64,000 bases of DNA from Meandrina meandrites (taxonomy: Eukaryota > Cnidaria > Anthozoa > Scleractinia > Meandrinidae), in the NCBI GenBank assembly GCA_963693305.1, contig OY855907.1:33142301-33206300 (forward strand), in the 5' to 3' direction. Under the pieces are notes generated by a model that ran no database searches, had not been told where the DNA came from, and saw only the letters and a program-made list of their open reading frames with translations. The position numbers were made by a program, and so were the translations under genes. Of the stretch, positions 1 to 11,305 are shown piece by piece. Numbering within the stretch: the stretch's first letter is position 1; the number at the start of each line of letters is the position of its first letter.

Positions 1-1340
1 AAGAACGTCGCAACAATATGGCCAGGTTTGCTAACAAGAGGATCCAGTAAACAACGTGGTTCATGTTACACTGCCTGTAGAAAAGATCGACACAGAAGAC
101 TTGACATGGTATAGCTGCCAAGCTAACTTACAATCATTTGAAACTAAACCACAACTATTATGATTAAGCACCCTGCGCTTAAGTTTGAGTTCTAATTAAG
201 TTCTTAGCTGGATGCTCTAACACCTAACTAAATTATAAAACATCCGTTCAATTGCACTAGCGGATACAGTTTAAAGTAGCTTTTCCACCTACGCTGAGGG
301 TGAAGAAAATTTTAATTTTTTTAAATTAATTTTCCATTGTTTTCAAGATCGTTTTGACTCTGTAAATTAAAATGGGTTGTTAAAAATGCAGAACACCTGT
401 GCTTGAAATTGAGTGCCCTGTGGTGATTATTTTTACATACGGTAGCTTTGTTAAATATTTACAAATTCATACTATACAAGTTTTCTGTATTTTCCTTACA
501 TTTATCAGTTTCTTTTCTTACTTGTGTTGATTGTATACCAAAACCAAGGGGTCTGCTATCATAACTGGTATAACTTTATTGTAAAAAGAGGTCGCTACGG
601 CAAACAACAAATACACGTTGTTTCAACGTGGCGTATTGGAAAACAAGAAAAATATTTAAAATGGTTTCCATAGCAACATATATAATATATTTTTGTTATT
701 AAGTGCTGCATTTGTTATAGTCCGGCGGCATAGCTAGAAAATTGTGTCATTTTTGTTACCAATGTTATATTTTGCAGATCTATAGAAATATCTTAGCTGA
801 TTAACTTCTGCTATAGAACCACACTCAGCTCTCACTAAATTACCCGAAAACGACTTGGAAGTTTTTCCTCGATGAGACCCCCCGCGAATATAAGGGTCCT
901 CTCAGTAACTCGGAAATGACACGATTATTTGCATGAAAAAAAAATCCGCATTAGTTACAATATTTACTTGTAGCAATGATAAATTTTGTTGAATTAATGA
1001 GCCATTCATAGAGAACAATACAAAAAAAACAGTAATAATTGAAAAGAAACTTGCTACTTGCTTGTATACTGCTATTTGTCTTCCCTTGCGTGTGTTTCGG
1101 CAATGTTGCTTTCGTAGGAGCAATTTAGCCCAGGCGAAAGGGGAAATTGTTAACCGAATTTTCAGTGACCAGCTGGTATTACTGAGGCGTGATGTTGGCC
1201 TGTCAAGACCACGCAATGTTTTAAAATTACAATTTATATGGCGGAATCAGGTCAAAATGAATCGGTGTCCAGCAGCATTGACTGGAGCAAATGCGTCTTT
1301 TCCCTAGAAAATACGAGCCAGTGCCCAGCAAACTCGAAAC
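1..1340. other. Intergenic, no gene seen
   Basis: AT-rich DNA with no ORF that looks coding and no pair of splice sites framing a conserved peptide. The short ORFs around 902-1307 overlap on opposite strands and show no domain-like composition. I see no tRNA-like box or terminal inverted repeat here. Confidence 0.5.
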
Positions 1341-1349
1341 AAAGTAACC

Positions 1350-3169
1350 GTGGTGCTGGGTACATCACACGTTTTGAAAAAGGATTCGCAGAGGCTTGAG
1401 AACTTCACCTTGACGGAGTTGGATGAAAGGGAGGGGATTATATTAAAACTTTTGAAGCATAATGCTTATGCTTCATGGTATAAGTCATGCCGGGTTAAGT
1501 ATAACAGCAACAAATTGAAGAGGCTGGAGAGGACAAAAAGCTAACTGGAGTAAATGTATCGCAGCAACCCGATGACAGTGGTAAGCGCACAAGATCTGAC
1601 CTTACTGTTATGCCTGTAGAACAGGAAGTCTGTTTCCTTTGCTGTTGTCTAGAACGGGCATATAGGGCAACTAAACATTGTTTATCGTACTGATTTTTCA
1701 GTGCCACCATGTACGCACTAAGTTTCCCTGAAAGATTGAAATCATTTACTTCCATGACAACAGCTCGAACTCGAGACTCTCAGAGCTCAATGGTACTCTA
1801 GCGAAATAATGAGTTCCCATTATGGGACTCATTATTTTGCGGACTACAAAATGTGTACCTCTAACTGTGAGGCGTTTTTTAAAAAACTGTCCGATATCAG
1901 GACGGAATTTTTGACAAGGCTGCAGGAACTAGGCGCACCGACACGGGATCAGTCTGTACACTCAACATGATTTAAAGACAAACTGCTAGCATACAAGGAC
2001 TGAGTGCACATGCTAAGATGAAAGAGGTGTTGCGGGTGTTTGAAAAATATATCGCGCAAATACTGTCAGAGTGTCTTGACAGAGAGCAGGAATACGACGA
2101 AGTTGTGCGGGAAGATTTGTTCAACAATAGTGACCTCTTCAATGAAACATTTTCACAAGCATGCCAACAACGCTCTGTATCGCCGTCCTTGCTAACATTA
2201 GTGAAGAACCAGTGCAAAGTCAGCAAGGTGTTCTCTCCGGTAGTACAGCATCTAAAATTGAACAGTATAAAGCATGGACGGAAATCTACTGATGGATCTG
2301 TTCTGCGCAGCTGAATGATAACAATAACAATAATAATAACAATAACAACAAATATTTTAAAAATCCCAACTGCCAGGAGGCAGACCAGTTGGTCATTTAC
2401 AAACGTAGCCGAGGAGTTGAGTTCGGGACCACCGAGAACAACACAAGCTAGTGGTCAGAATGGAAAATTAGGAAACCCCATACCTTTATTCTCAGGTGTA
2501 GATACACGTTAAAACAAGAAGAAAGGAATTAGCAGAGAAGCTGTACGCGTTAGGTTTATCTGCATCATATGGCAGGGTGCTGTGCCTGTCAACAGACCTT
2601 TGTAATGCTGTGTGTGAACGTTATATGAGGAAAATGGAACGGTTTACCCTCCTAACCTACGTGGACAGGTTTTCACTACTGCAGACACCATAGACCACAA
2701 CCCTTCGTTCAAAACAACAACAGGATCTTTCTACGGCACAAGTATTTCTCTCATTCAACACCTAGTGCCACTGAAGAAGGCCATTGTATGGGGCACACAT
2801 GATCTTACGAGAGTCATCGCCTGAAAAGTGTATCAATCCGTTGCCTGCAAACTACACAACGCCCCAAGTGCTGTGTCCAAGAGCTGCAAGCTAAATGTAA
2901 GCCTAGTCTCCGAGTCCACGAAGTTCCGTAATCAGAGTACCATTGATGATGCAGTAAGGAAAGAAGTTGAACGGCTAGAGAGCATAAACAACATCATTCT
3001 CAGCTGGAAAGCAAAGTCCAAAATAAAGCAGCTGAAGCTATTTTGTGGTCTGCTTTTCAGGCCGAGCGACAGACGCAGGCAGCTCCTAAGTGTACAAGCT
3101 CTCTACTACCTCTTTTTCGAATTGTGCTCATTCCGTGGCAGTTGTAAGTCACGCCATAACTATTACTAG
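1350..3169 (+). pseudogene. Decayed multi-copy ORF, probably mobile-element derived
   Basis: Plus-strand fragments in changing frames look like one broken protein. Piece 1 (1350-1541) carries LKHNAYASWYKSCRVKYN. Piece 2 (2018-2311) starts MKEVLRVFEKYIAQ and is rich in charged residues. Piece 3 (about 2511-2692, no start Met) contains KELAEKLYALGLSASYGRV followed by CLSTDLCNAVCERYM. Piece 4 (2828-3166) is a Lys/Ser-rich continuation. Between the pieces lie stops, frame changes and, at 2358-2464, a SINE fragment. The order and spacing suggest a former ORF of roughly 500-600 codons. From memory it resembles uncharacterised proteins present in many copies in coral genomes; I cannot verify this and assign no enzyme. 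It is inactive as it stands. Confidence 0.4.
2358..2464 (-). repeat. SINE fragment (family B) inside the decayed ORF
   Basis: Matches the copy at 4367-4536 over AATCCCAACT, the GGCAGACCAG stretch and GACCGAGAACA-type sequence near the end, with the same orientation. It keeps the body and tail but lacks the tRNA-like head. It is preceded by an AAT/AAC-rich simple repeat (2319-2357), the usual neighbour of a SINE tail. It lies between two pieces of the decayed ORF, so it inserted after or during that ORF's decay. Confidence 0.65.
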
Positions 3170-4000
3170 CAAAGCTGTACCCAAACCCAGGACAAACCGT
3201 GGTTATTCTTTTGACCAGCGCCTCTTTGCTTTAACAAAAACAATTCAGTGGTCTAAAAAGGGCAGCGCAGGGGAGGATAAGCTGGTAGTCGGAAAAAAAA
3301 CATATATATGTCAGTAGAGCCGGTAGCGGTTGTAAGCTACGTAAGCTCAGCAGTTATCTTTACTAAAACAAACTAGCAGTAAAATCAGATAGCATGTAAT
3401 TGTATTTTTTTTCTCAGTTTTCCGAGTCGATAACTGAAATCGGTTGTCACTGAAGAAGAAAGTGTTTTTAAGTGTGAATGATGTGTGATTATCATTTCCT
3501 GATCTGAACGGGCCAAATACTGCATAAATGGCATAAATTAAGATGCATGCATAAATTAAGTTGTGGTTACCATGGCAATTAACCGTTCTACATTTCTGAA
3601 TGGCCACTCCTGGCCATGCCCCATACGCCGGCATATCCAAATCTCCTGTAAAACATGCAGGAAATCGCTTTTCACGTGTAGCTCATTTAAATTCAGTTTC
3701 CATGGAAACGTCATTTCTGTCAAGGTGGTTCTATAGCTAAAATTGCTTTCCTTGATCGTCTCTCTCTGTGTGCCAAATTTTAGGTTGGTAACAAGAAGTG
3801 CACATTTCAGTCGAAATTTGGAGCTATGCCGCCGGACTATTAACAAATGTTGGTTAACATGTGCATGCATCTAAACCTAATTTAGGATTTCAATTTAGTA
3901 CTACTCCATCGAGGAAAGTTTTAAGAATTGTTTTGAAGACGACTTTAAAAAAATCGTGAATGCTGTTAGCTATTAAAAGCCACAGTGCTACTTCCCCGGC
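3170..4000. other. Intergenic, no gene seen
   Basis: No supported coding exon. Minus-strand ORFs of 97 and 104 codons (3347-3870) overlap each other in different frames and have no recognisable domain. I see no other structure. Confidence 0.45.
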
Positions 4001-4006
4001 GTATGC

Positions 4007-4155
4007 AATCGATGAAATCGATAAACGATGACAATCGATATTAATAAATACCAATCGATTATCAATTAATCGATTGATATTGATAATCGATGACCAATCG
4101 ATGGCGAAGATTTGTGTGGTTATCGATTGGTATCGATTTCCAATAGCAATCGATA
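4007..4155. repeat. ATCGAT-rich cluster
   Basis: About 150 bp in which the self-complementary hexamer ATCGAT (or AATCGAT) recurs roughly ten times in irregular spacing, with partial inverted symmetry around 4060-4100 (ACCAATCGATTATC and nearby GATAATCGATGACC). It is not a clean tandem array. It may be a decayed palindromic element or a cluster of binding sites; no gene is adjacent. Confidence 0.6.
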
Positions 4156-4366
4156 GATTAAATGATATCCATTGGTTGCAGATTTCGTCTCGTCTCAAAA
4201 TCTGCAAGCTGACAGAATATCTTTGTACGCATTCATTGTTAACACATTTCATTTTAATGCTTTGAAAGTTAACAGGAGTAAAAAAATGTAAATGTTGTTT
4301 ATAGTGGTCATGTACTTAGCTTCGAGATAGCTAGTTTGCAGGCATGCCACTGAAACATAACATGGT

Positions 4367-4536
4367 TAAAAATCCCAACTGGCAGGAGGCAGACCAGCTG
4401 GCTATATACAAAGCGTGACCGAGGATTTGAGCCCGGGACGACCGAGAACAAATCCAGCTAGTAGGGTAGAGGGCTTGAACCCAGGACCTCTGGATTACAA
4501 CATCAGCGCCCTAGACCACTCGGCCACGCTGCCTCC
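4367..4536 (-). repeat. tRNA-derived SINE, family B, near full length
   Basis: On the minus strand the element begins with a tRNA-like head: GCGTGGCCGAGTGGTCTAGG acts as the A box and GGTTCAAGCCC as the B box, then a body containing GTTCTCGGTCGTCCCGGGC and a tail ending GCCAGTTGGGATTTTTAA. The head looks closest to a type II (Leu/Ser-like) tRNA, but the rest is not a tRNA. Related partial copies are at 2358-2464 (-) and 8689-8848 (+). Confidence 0.75.
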
Positions 4537-4667
4537 TACAGTAACAATACTCGAGCGCGTTCTCCCCTCTTCTGTTTACCTCAAAACGGCAAAGATGGCA
4601 GCCTTTGACGATACACCTTATATTTAGTAGAACCGCTTTCCGGACGCCTAGTGTCGACAAAATAACA

Positions 4668-4706
4668 CAACCTCGTCCCCAGGGCATTTCCCTGGGGACG
4701 AGGTTG
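4668..4706. repeat. 17-bp perfect hairpin containing CCTCGTCCCCAGGG
   Basis: The arms at 4668-4684 and 4690-4706 are exact reverse complements around a 5-base loop (CATTT). The arm word CCCTGGGGACGAGGTTG also occurs as a half site near 15802-15818 inside the minisatellite region, so this is a mobile or recurrent unit and not a gene terminator. Confidence 0.8.
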
Positions 4707-7250
4707 ATAATAACACGGAAAGACAATGACGGGCAAGTGGTAATTCGAGTACGCGTGCAACGGGGTATACTCTTTGTGTTGAGAAGACTGATTTGTTTTC
4801 CCAACTTCGTCCCCTGTGCCTCAGTGTGCCTCCTAAAAATGGCGGCAGATCGAACAAGTAGCTAGCCTGCGAACGCAGACGTATCGCTTGTCTCAGCCAC
4901 CATTGCGCCACTGTACCATATTACGTCAAAAGAACGCGGAAAATATGACACGTTATTACACCGTAGAACAGGGTAAAATTTGGACGGAAAGCGGAGTAAC
5001 AAAATGGCCGGACTGAACGACCTAAACTTATTGGAAAAAATAGTGGAATGATAAATCCCTTATTCGATGGTTTAACGTATAAAACGAGCAGACATTTTGC
5101 TAATTGCTCGTATTTTTCCTCGCCCCAAATACTACGCAACTCGCAAAATATCCGCGCGCATTATATGTCGAGCCATCGAATAAGGTGTATTTATTAATGA
5201 TTCTGCAATTATCGTACGTTTCATGTCTAAAATATGATGCGCCGTTACATTGTAGACTTCGTTTCACGAGTAGCACTCCCGCTGTGAGGAATAATTTTAA
5301 TATATATCGAAAATTTAAACAACAGGTACCAAGAAAGTGCTGTTTCATTAGAGTTTTTACTTAAATAATTAATACTAACAGTTTTGAATGAAACATAACT
5401 TGTATTTAGTAATCTATAATGCATACAACAGAGGAAAGTTTTTTGGAAATAATACCAAGCTTAATTATGATGACTTTCATGAAATAATAAATATGAATTT
5501 TACAACTTCAAAAGAAAATTGGAAATGCCCTAAAGTACGCTCTTGACGGCATAATTGCGAAGAACATGTTTCATCTTTAACAATTATGGTTTCCAAAACA
5601 ATTTGAGCAAAAACGAATTAGTGTACAGATGATGATGATGTATAGGGTCTACAAGTTGAAAACGTAATCTTTGTTTTCTTTGGTCACAAATGAAACAGTG
5701 AAATGGGCCATCTTCTATTTGTATGCGATGTCATTGTCTCTTCCTCTCACTCATGCCCTTGACGCCTAAGTGGCGTGTAGGGAGACGTAAATGCTGGCTC
5801 TATTTTAAAAAGAAAAGTATTCGTTTTGGATAAACAAGTCATTTAAATTAAAAGTAAAAACGAAAAGGAAAACCGCCAAGGATCAAAACTTATTTACTAT
5901 CTGTTGTTTTATATTATAATATTAAATCTCTTTTTTTTAATTTAGCTGGAAAATTTACAAATTGGTTGTAATATTAGAATGCGTTTTATTCCCAATAAAA
6001 ATAAAACGAAAATATCGAGAAACGTTTAATATAAAGTTTTTTTTTTCTACAATGAACATAATATGGGCTATATATCCGGGCAAAGAAAACTGGTTCCTGG
6101 ATGTTGAAATCATCCAGACTAGTGAAAAGTTTATTGCAGAAATGCTGTAAGTATTCGCAATTAGACCTTCGGTGCCTGTGTTGTTTTTCTCGCTGCTTGT
6201 TGCGCCTTTTATCTCCAAACTTCCAATTAATTGATGCTGTTCCGTGTATTAACTTTTATGCACGATCGTTGAAGTGAAAGATATTGAGAACTACTTTGGT
6301 TCATGTGGTATTGATTATTGTGAATATGATGCTGTGAAAGATTTTCGACAACTTTCAAATCTGTGGTTGAGACCCTTGTGTGTGACCACCCAAATGAAAG
6401 CTATTGAGCAGTAGTTCTAACTTTTAAATCAGTTGTGGATGAAGCTCTAGTGTGCTACTATTCAAATGGAAGCTATTATGCAGTACTATCAAATGTGCTA
6501 ACGTGGTATTTCTAAACTCAAAATTGCATGACTAGACCAAGTTTTCTATGATCAAATTGTCGACGAGACAGCGCCGAGTCGACTGACATTCAAAGAAAGC
6601 GAAGAACGGTAGTCTAATTGTTTTAGCACACGCTAAATGGGTAAATACTCATAATTTTAATAATATTTTTTGATCCAAAACTCAAGAACAATTTTCTTTT
6701 TACAAAGAAAACCCACTCACGATCGTGTTCTATCAGCGAGTAGATATGGACGAGGGAACCAATCACATTCTGGATTTCCAATCGAAAACGAGTGCCTACT
6801 ATACTCTTGTTAGCATTAACAAACATCATAATCTGAAATTTTATGAAAATTCTAAAAAGTGACAGAAATCTTGTCTATGAAACAACGAAGACGGATTTTA
6901 ATTAGTATAATGGTTTCTGAAGCCATCTCAGCGTATTTTGAGTAATGAAGAGAGTGCTCTCAGTGAGATATGTTCTTAATTGCTTTTTTAAACTAGATAG
7001 ACTATTAAAACAGAGAGAATCATTAAATAATTATGACTTTATAGTCAATTAGAAGAGCGGCAATTTCATGAAAAGCTACCTTTTCGTTTCACCCAATCAG
7101 CAGCTACTGACTAAAATTTTTAATCGGCAGCAGAGAAACGGACAGGTGAGACGCTACAGATATCCAAAACCGTAAAACGACATATCTTCCCACAGCAAAT
7201 TGAGCTTTGCAACCCTACCTCTGACTGAATAGCAAAGAAATATTAATGCA
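4707..7250. other. Intergenic, repeats only
   Basis: No supported exon. Contents seen: a YY1-like AAAATGGCGGC at 4836-4846 with no obvious gene behind it; imperfect direct copies of an AAAATATGA..GTAGA segment near 4941 and 5229; CCATCGAATAAG-type inverted words near 5057 and 5171; and a degenerate ~70-bp tandem repeat at 6275-6500. The stretch 6560-7250 is presumably 5' flank and leader of the gene starting at 7251, but I see no clear core promoter. Confidence 0.45.
6275..6500. repeat. Degenerate tandem repeat, period about 70 bp
   Basis: The block AACTTTCAAAT...GAAAGCTATTGAGCAGTA (from 6350) is followed at 6419 by a diverged copy AACTTTTAAAT...GGAAGCTATTATGCAGTA, and a partial upstream copy (GAAAGATATTGAGAACTA) starts near 6277. 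About three units, clearly old. Confidence 0.55.
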
Positions 7251-10200
7251 ATGGCCTTTTCGCATTCCTTTATTGTTCAGTCGCTCTTTCTGATTGTGGT
7301 CTTTACAATGACAGTGGTTAACTCTACAAGGTCCAAAGGCGGAATCCATGTTGCAGATGGAGTTTTATATTACGCGAACTTTGCTCCTTTTCTTAATCAT
7401 AAACTGAATGATTCTGAAGTAATGAAAATTCGAACCGTGGCTGATGAGGAGGAGTGTCTTGGAGCCTGCACTGAGGACATGGAATGCGGATCGGTAAACT
7501 TCAAAATAACGCCTGATGAAAGTGGTGAACATATTTGCCAACTCCTGGGTGCTGACAAGTTTTCTTCCTACAACGAATTCAACGAAAGCTTGGATTTTCA
7601 TCACTACAGCTTTACGGTACGACATATTTCAGAATTAAATGTAGACACATTTTGTCAATTAGTTTGTTAATGCAGCTCAAAGTTAAAGAGTAGAGGAGAA
7701 TTAACTTTAAGGAATCTCTTTCGGAGCGCCAGTCCTAGAAAAGGAATTCTGTACAACACGAGGCATAGAAAAACTCTTAGACCTCGATGGGATTCGAACC
7801 CAAGACATTCAGATTATTTCAGCGTTGCGCTACTGGTCGACTGAACTACGAGGTCAAATGGAGTTGAGTTGAGTTGAGTTGAGTTGAGTGTGGTGTGGTG
7901 TGGTGTGGTGGTATGGTGCTATGCGGTATGGTGCAGTGCGGTGCAAATGCAATGTTAGTGTAGTGTTTCTTGGCTAAAATTGCTGAACTAATGGTCCACA
8001 CCTTACTGACAAGCCAATCACCTCCCCTAAGTGGATCTAAGTGCTAACGACTTTGTAATTTTCTCCTAAGGCTCCTTGTGAAGATAACCCTTGTCAAAAT
8101 GGTGGCACATGTTTCGCAGTGAATGGATGGAACGATTTTAAATGCGAATGTCCGCCAAGTCTGTGTGGGAAAAGATGTGATGAGTGTAAGTATTGTCTAG
8201 TCTCCCGATTTTTATACATTTCTAACACAGGAGTAGCCGATGGATCTACAAAGCCAACAAATGTTTTCGGGAATTTTTTGTTATTTGGGCTCGTTGTGTT
8301 GAAAGGTAAAGGGGGGAGGTAGGAAGGTGAGTGGGTTGCACCATCGATATCGCGGGGTGGGGACATTGTTATCATTAATCATTTATCAAATGCATGAATT
8401 GTCAGCAATGTAATGAAGCACAACACGATATCCTAAAAGTAGATTAACAGGAGTGGATAGTTCGAAGACCAGATTCAAAACCGGACGGGTCATAAGATTA
8501 CCGTTTATTCTCAAATATCAAAATTACACGAAAGGCTTACACGACAACTGTTCTTTCAAAGAAACAGATACATTACACATCGACGAGTATTTACAGTTGT
8601 TCAAAGGGTGGATACCGCCATGCACCGAATCGCTATCTGGTGGATAAGTGCTGATAAGACAAACTACATAAGCTATTCAATTCCTCCACGCTTTGTAAAT
8701 AGGCAGCTGGTCAGCCTCCTACCAGTTGGGATTTTTAACAAATTTCTGTTCTATTTGTAATATTTGTTTGCTTATTTACAGTGTCCACAATTAGTACAAC
8801 AGTGCTGAATACTCTGACACTTGAATAAAGTGATTTATTTTTTTTCATTTTTATTTTTATCCACTGGATAGTAATTTATTTGGAGGATAGCGTTTTCTAA
8901 CCTTTTAGCAACCAGGGAGGGCCTGGTGAGGTTTCCGCGCTTGTTACCAATTTTCGCCAAATTTTGAAATATAATTTTGAGCTACCGTCGGTTTGAAACA
9001 TGGCCATTTGGTATCCATTTTAGCCAATCAAAAGTACTTGACCAGTCATTCAGCAAGAAGTATGTACGTCGCTGGTCAGTTGGCTAACACATTTTGATTG
9101 TTTTGAACTAATGAGTTCGACGTTTGCCCAGATTGCTTAGTAGAAATACAGAATAATCTTACTGATGATTGGATGCGTAACACAAGAATTTGAGAAACAC
9201 AATAAAGGACAAAATGTTCGTCTTTTAGAGAGATTTAGAGTTATAAAGTTCACCGCGACCTGCAAAGTAAAAAGGTAAATCCATCAAGTGGAGTATATCC
9301 CGGTTTCAGTAACATGAAGCGACCAGGAGTATTTCTACTCCCCTCTTGGTGAGATGCTAGTCCTTCGCAGGGTTACCCCCAACAGTAAATTCGCCGGTAC
9401 CCATTTATACACCTTGGTGGAGAGAGGCACTATGACTCTAACCCAGTGCTCGAACACGGACCGCTCGACCCGGGGTCCAGCGCGCTGACCATTAGGAGTC
9501 CCAGCCTCCCACCTGGACTTGCAAAGATAGTTTAAATTTTATTTTGTGCGTAAATTTGTTTCAGCGCCTTACAGAAGCTGTCTGGAATTGCTGAATGCTG
9601 GAATTCGTAAGACAGGAATGCACATGATCCCGGACAAAGCCTGGATGCTGCCCTTTTACTGCGACCAAGACTTTATGGGAGGAGGTAATGTGTTTTCCAG
9701 TATAAAAGAGCCCATCACGGTTTAATTATTCTCTGATGTTCGAGGGCAGTTTAACATGTATTGAATGGACCATAGTACGTGTATGCACTAAAATTAAAAG
9801 TGTTCCAACTACATTAGTAGCTGATTGCAGCCTTTAAAATCCATATCCGTCTTCAACACTTATATCCAGGATTGAACGGAAGTATTGTTTAGTAAATAAT
9901 TCATATTTTACCGGGTTATTTGCCATTGTAAAATTGCTTCACATTTGACAGCATTATGTATGTTTTCGTCAACGTTTATCATGATCAACGATCTCATTAA
10001 AGTTCCGTTCCAGAATGACCTCGGACGATATTCTCTCAGTACGGTCCTCGCGTGAAATAACGTACGTTTAACGTGCTAGATCCGTTTTTCGGTACAGGTT
10101 GGACGATGGTGTTCAAGGTGGTGGCTGGAACTGAGGATAACATTCAGAACATGTGGTCATCAGACAAATCTGCTCATCAAACGCGAAAAAACTACGTGAA

Positions 10201-11273
10201 TGTGGGTTCTTTAGACAAAGCACCGTACAAGAGCCGCAAGATAGCACGCTGGGAAACTCTTGATCTAAAGGAGGTACGTAAGATAAAGTCTGCATACGAG
10301 CCTAGTGGCCCACCAGGCCGGAGCTTATCCCGTTTTCCGTAGCACGAAGCGACTAGAAGTATCTCTACTCTCCCCTGGATGAGATGCTAGTCCATCGCAG
10401 GGTTACCCCCAGCAGTAAATTCGCCGGTACCCATTTATACACTTGGGTGGACAGAGGCACTATGAGAGTAAAGTGTGCCCCGGCCAGGGCTCGAACCCGG
10501 ACCGTTCGATCTGGAGTCCAGCGCGCCAACCATTAGGCCACCGCGCCTCCAACTAAACGTAGGGACCATTTGTATTGCTGAAGGCGCTTCTCGCTTGTCA
10601 AATTGTTAAATTGATAAAAAAAAACTGAAGCCTGCTGTTGAAAGCTTGGTCAATGCTGAATCCCCTCTTCGAGAGACACCTGCAGAGAACCATGGCAGAC
10701 GTGAGTTGTATTCAACAAAACATGACCTGGACTTTGCAACGCTGAATACAGCTACTATAATTTCCTGTAGACATGTCTCATAGAGGGAATTGGACATTTT
10801 TAGAAGCACATGAATGTCTAATGGTCAGCACTAGCATTCTAAAACAAGTACTACAGCACTACTTATCATTATTATATGGCAGGCTCCGCGAGCGGACAAC
10901 TGGATGAGGTAAACGCTGCGTTGTGATTGGCTACCCGAGTGGGCAAGATGGGTCTATCTTGCCCGCTCGGAATTGCCCGCGTTTTTCCGGAAATTTGTTG
11001 TTGTTGTTGTCGCTTGTTCTCGCACTAAAATTTTGCGCGAAGAAATTCATTTTCATTCTTCAATCAATTAAGTCAATTCATTTTATCCTTTAATACAATC
11101 GCGACAAAGAAGTTCGTGCGGTCGCCCGTGCTTTGAACTGGTTTCTTTCAGGTCACAATAAGTTATATAAGTTCTTATTTTACGACTTTATTATCCATTA
11201 TTAGAAATCCCTTATGGCCAATGTTGCTCGGTCAAGATGGCGGGATATTGGCCTCGTTGTTTTTTTTTGCGTG

Positions 11274-11305
<32 letters not shown>

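Noticed and set aside
7780..7855. Functional tRNA gene
   Set aside because: The acceptor stem and T arm fit but the D and anticodon arms do not pair; SINE head or pseudogene is more likely.
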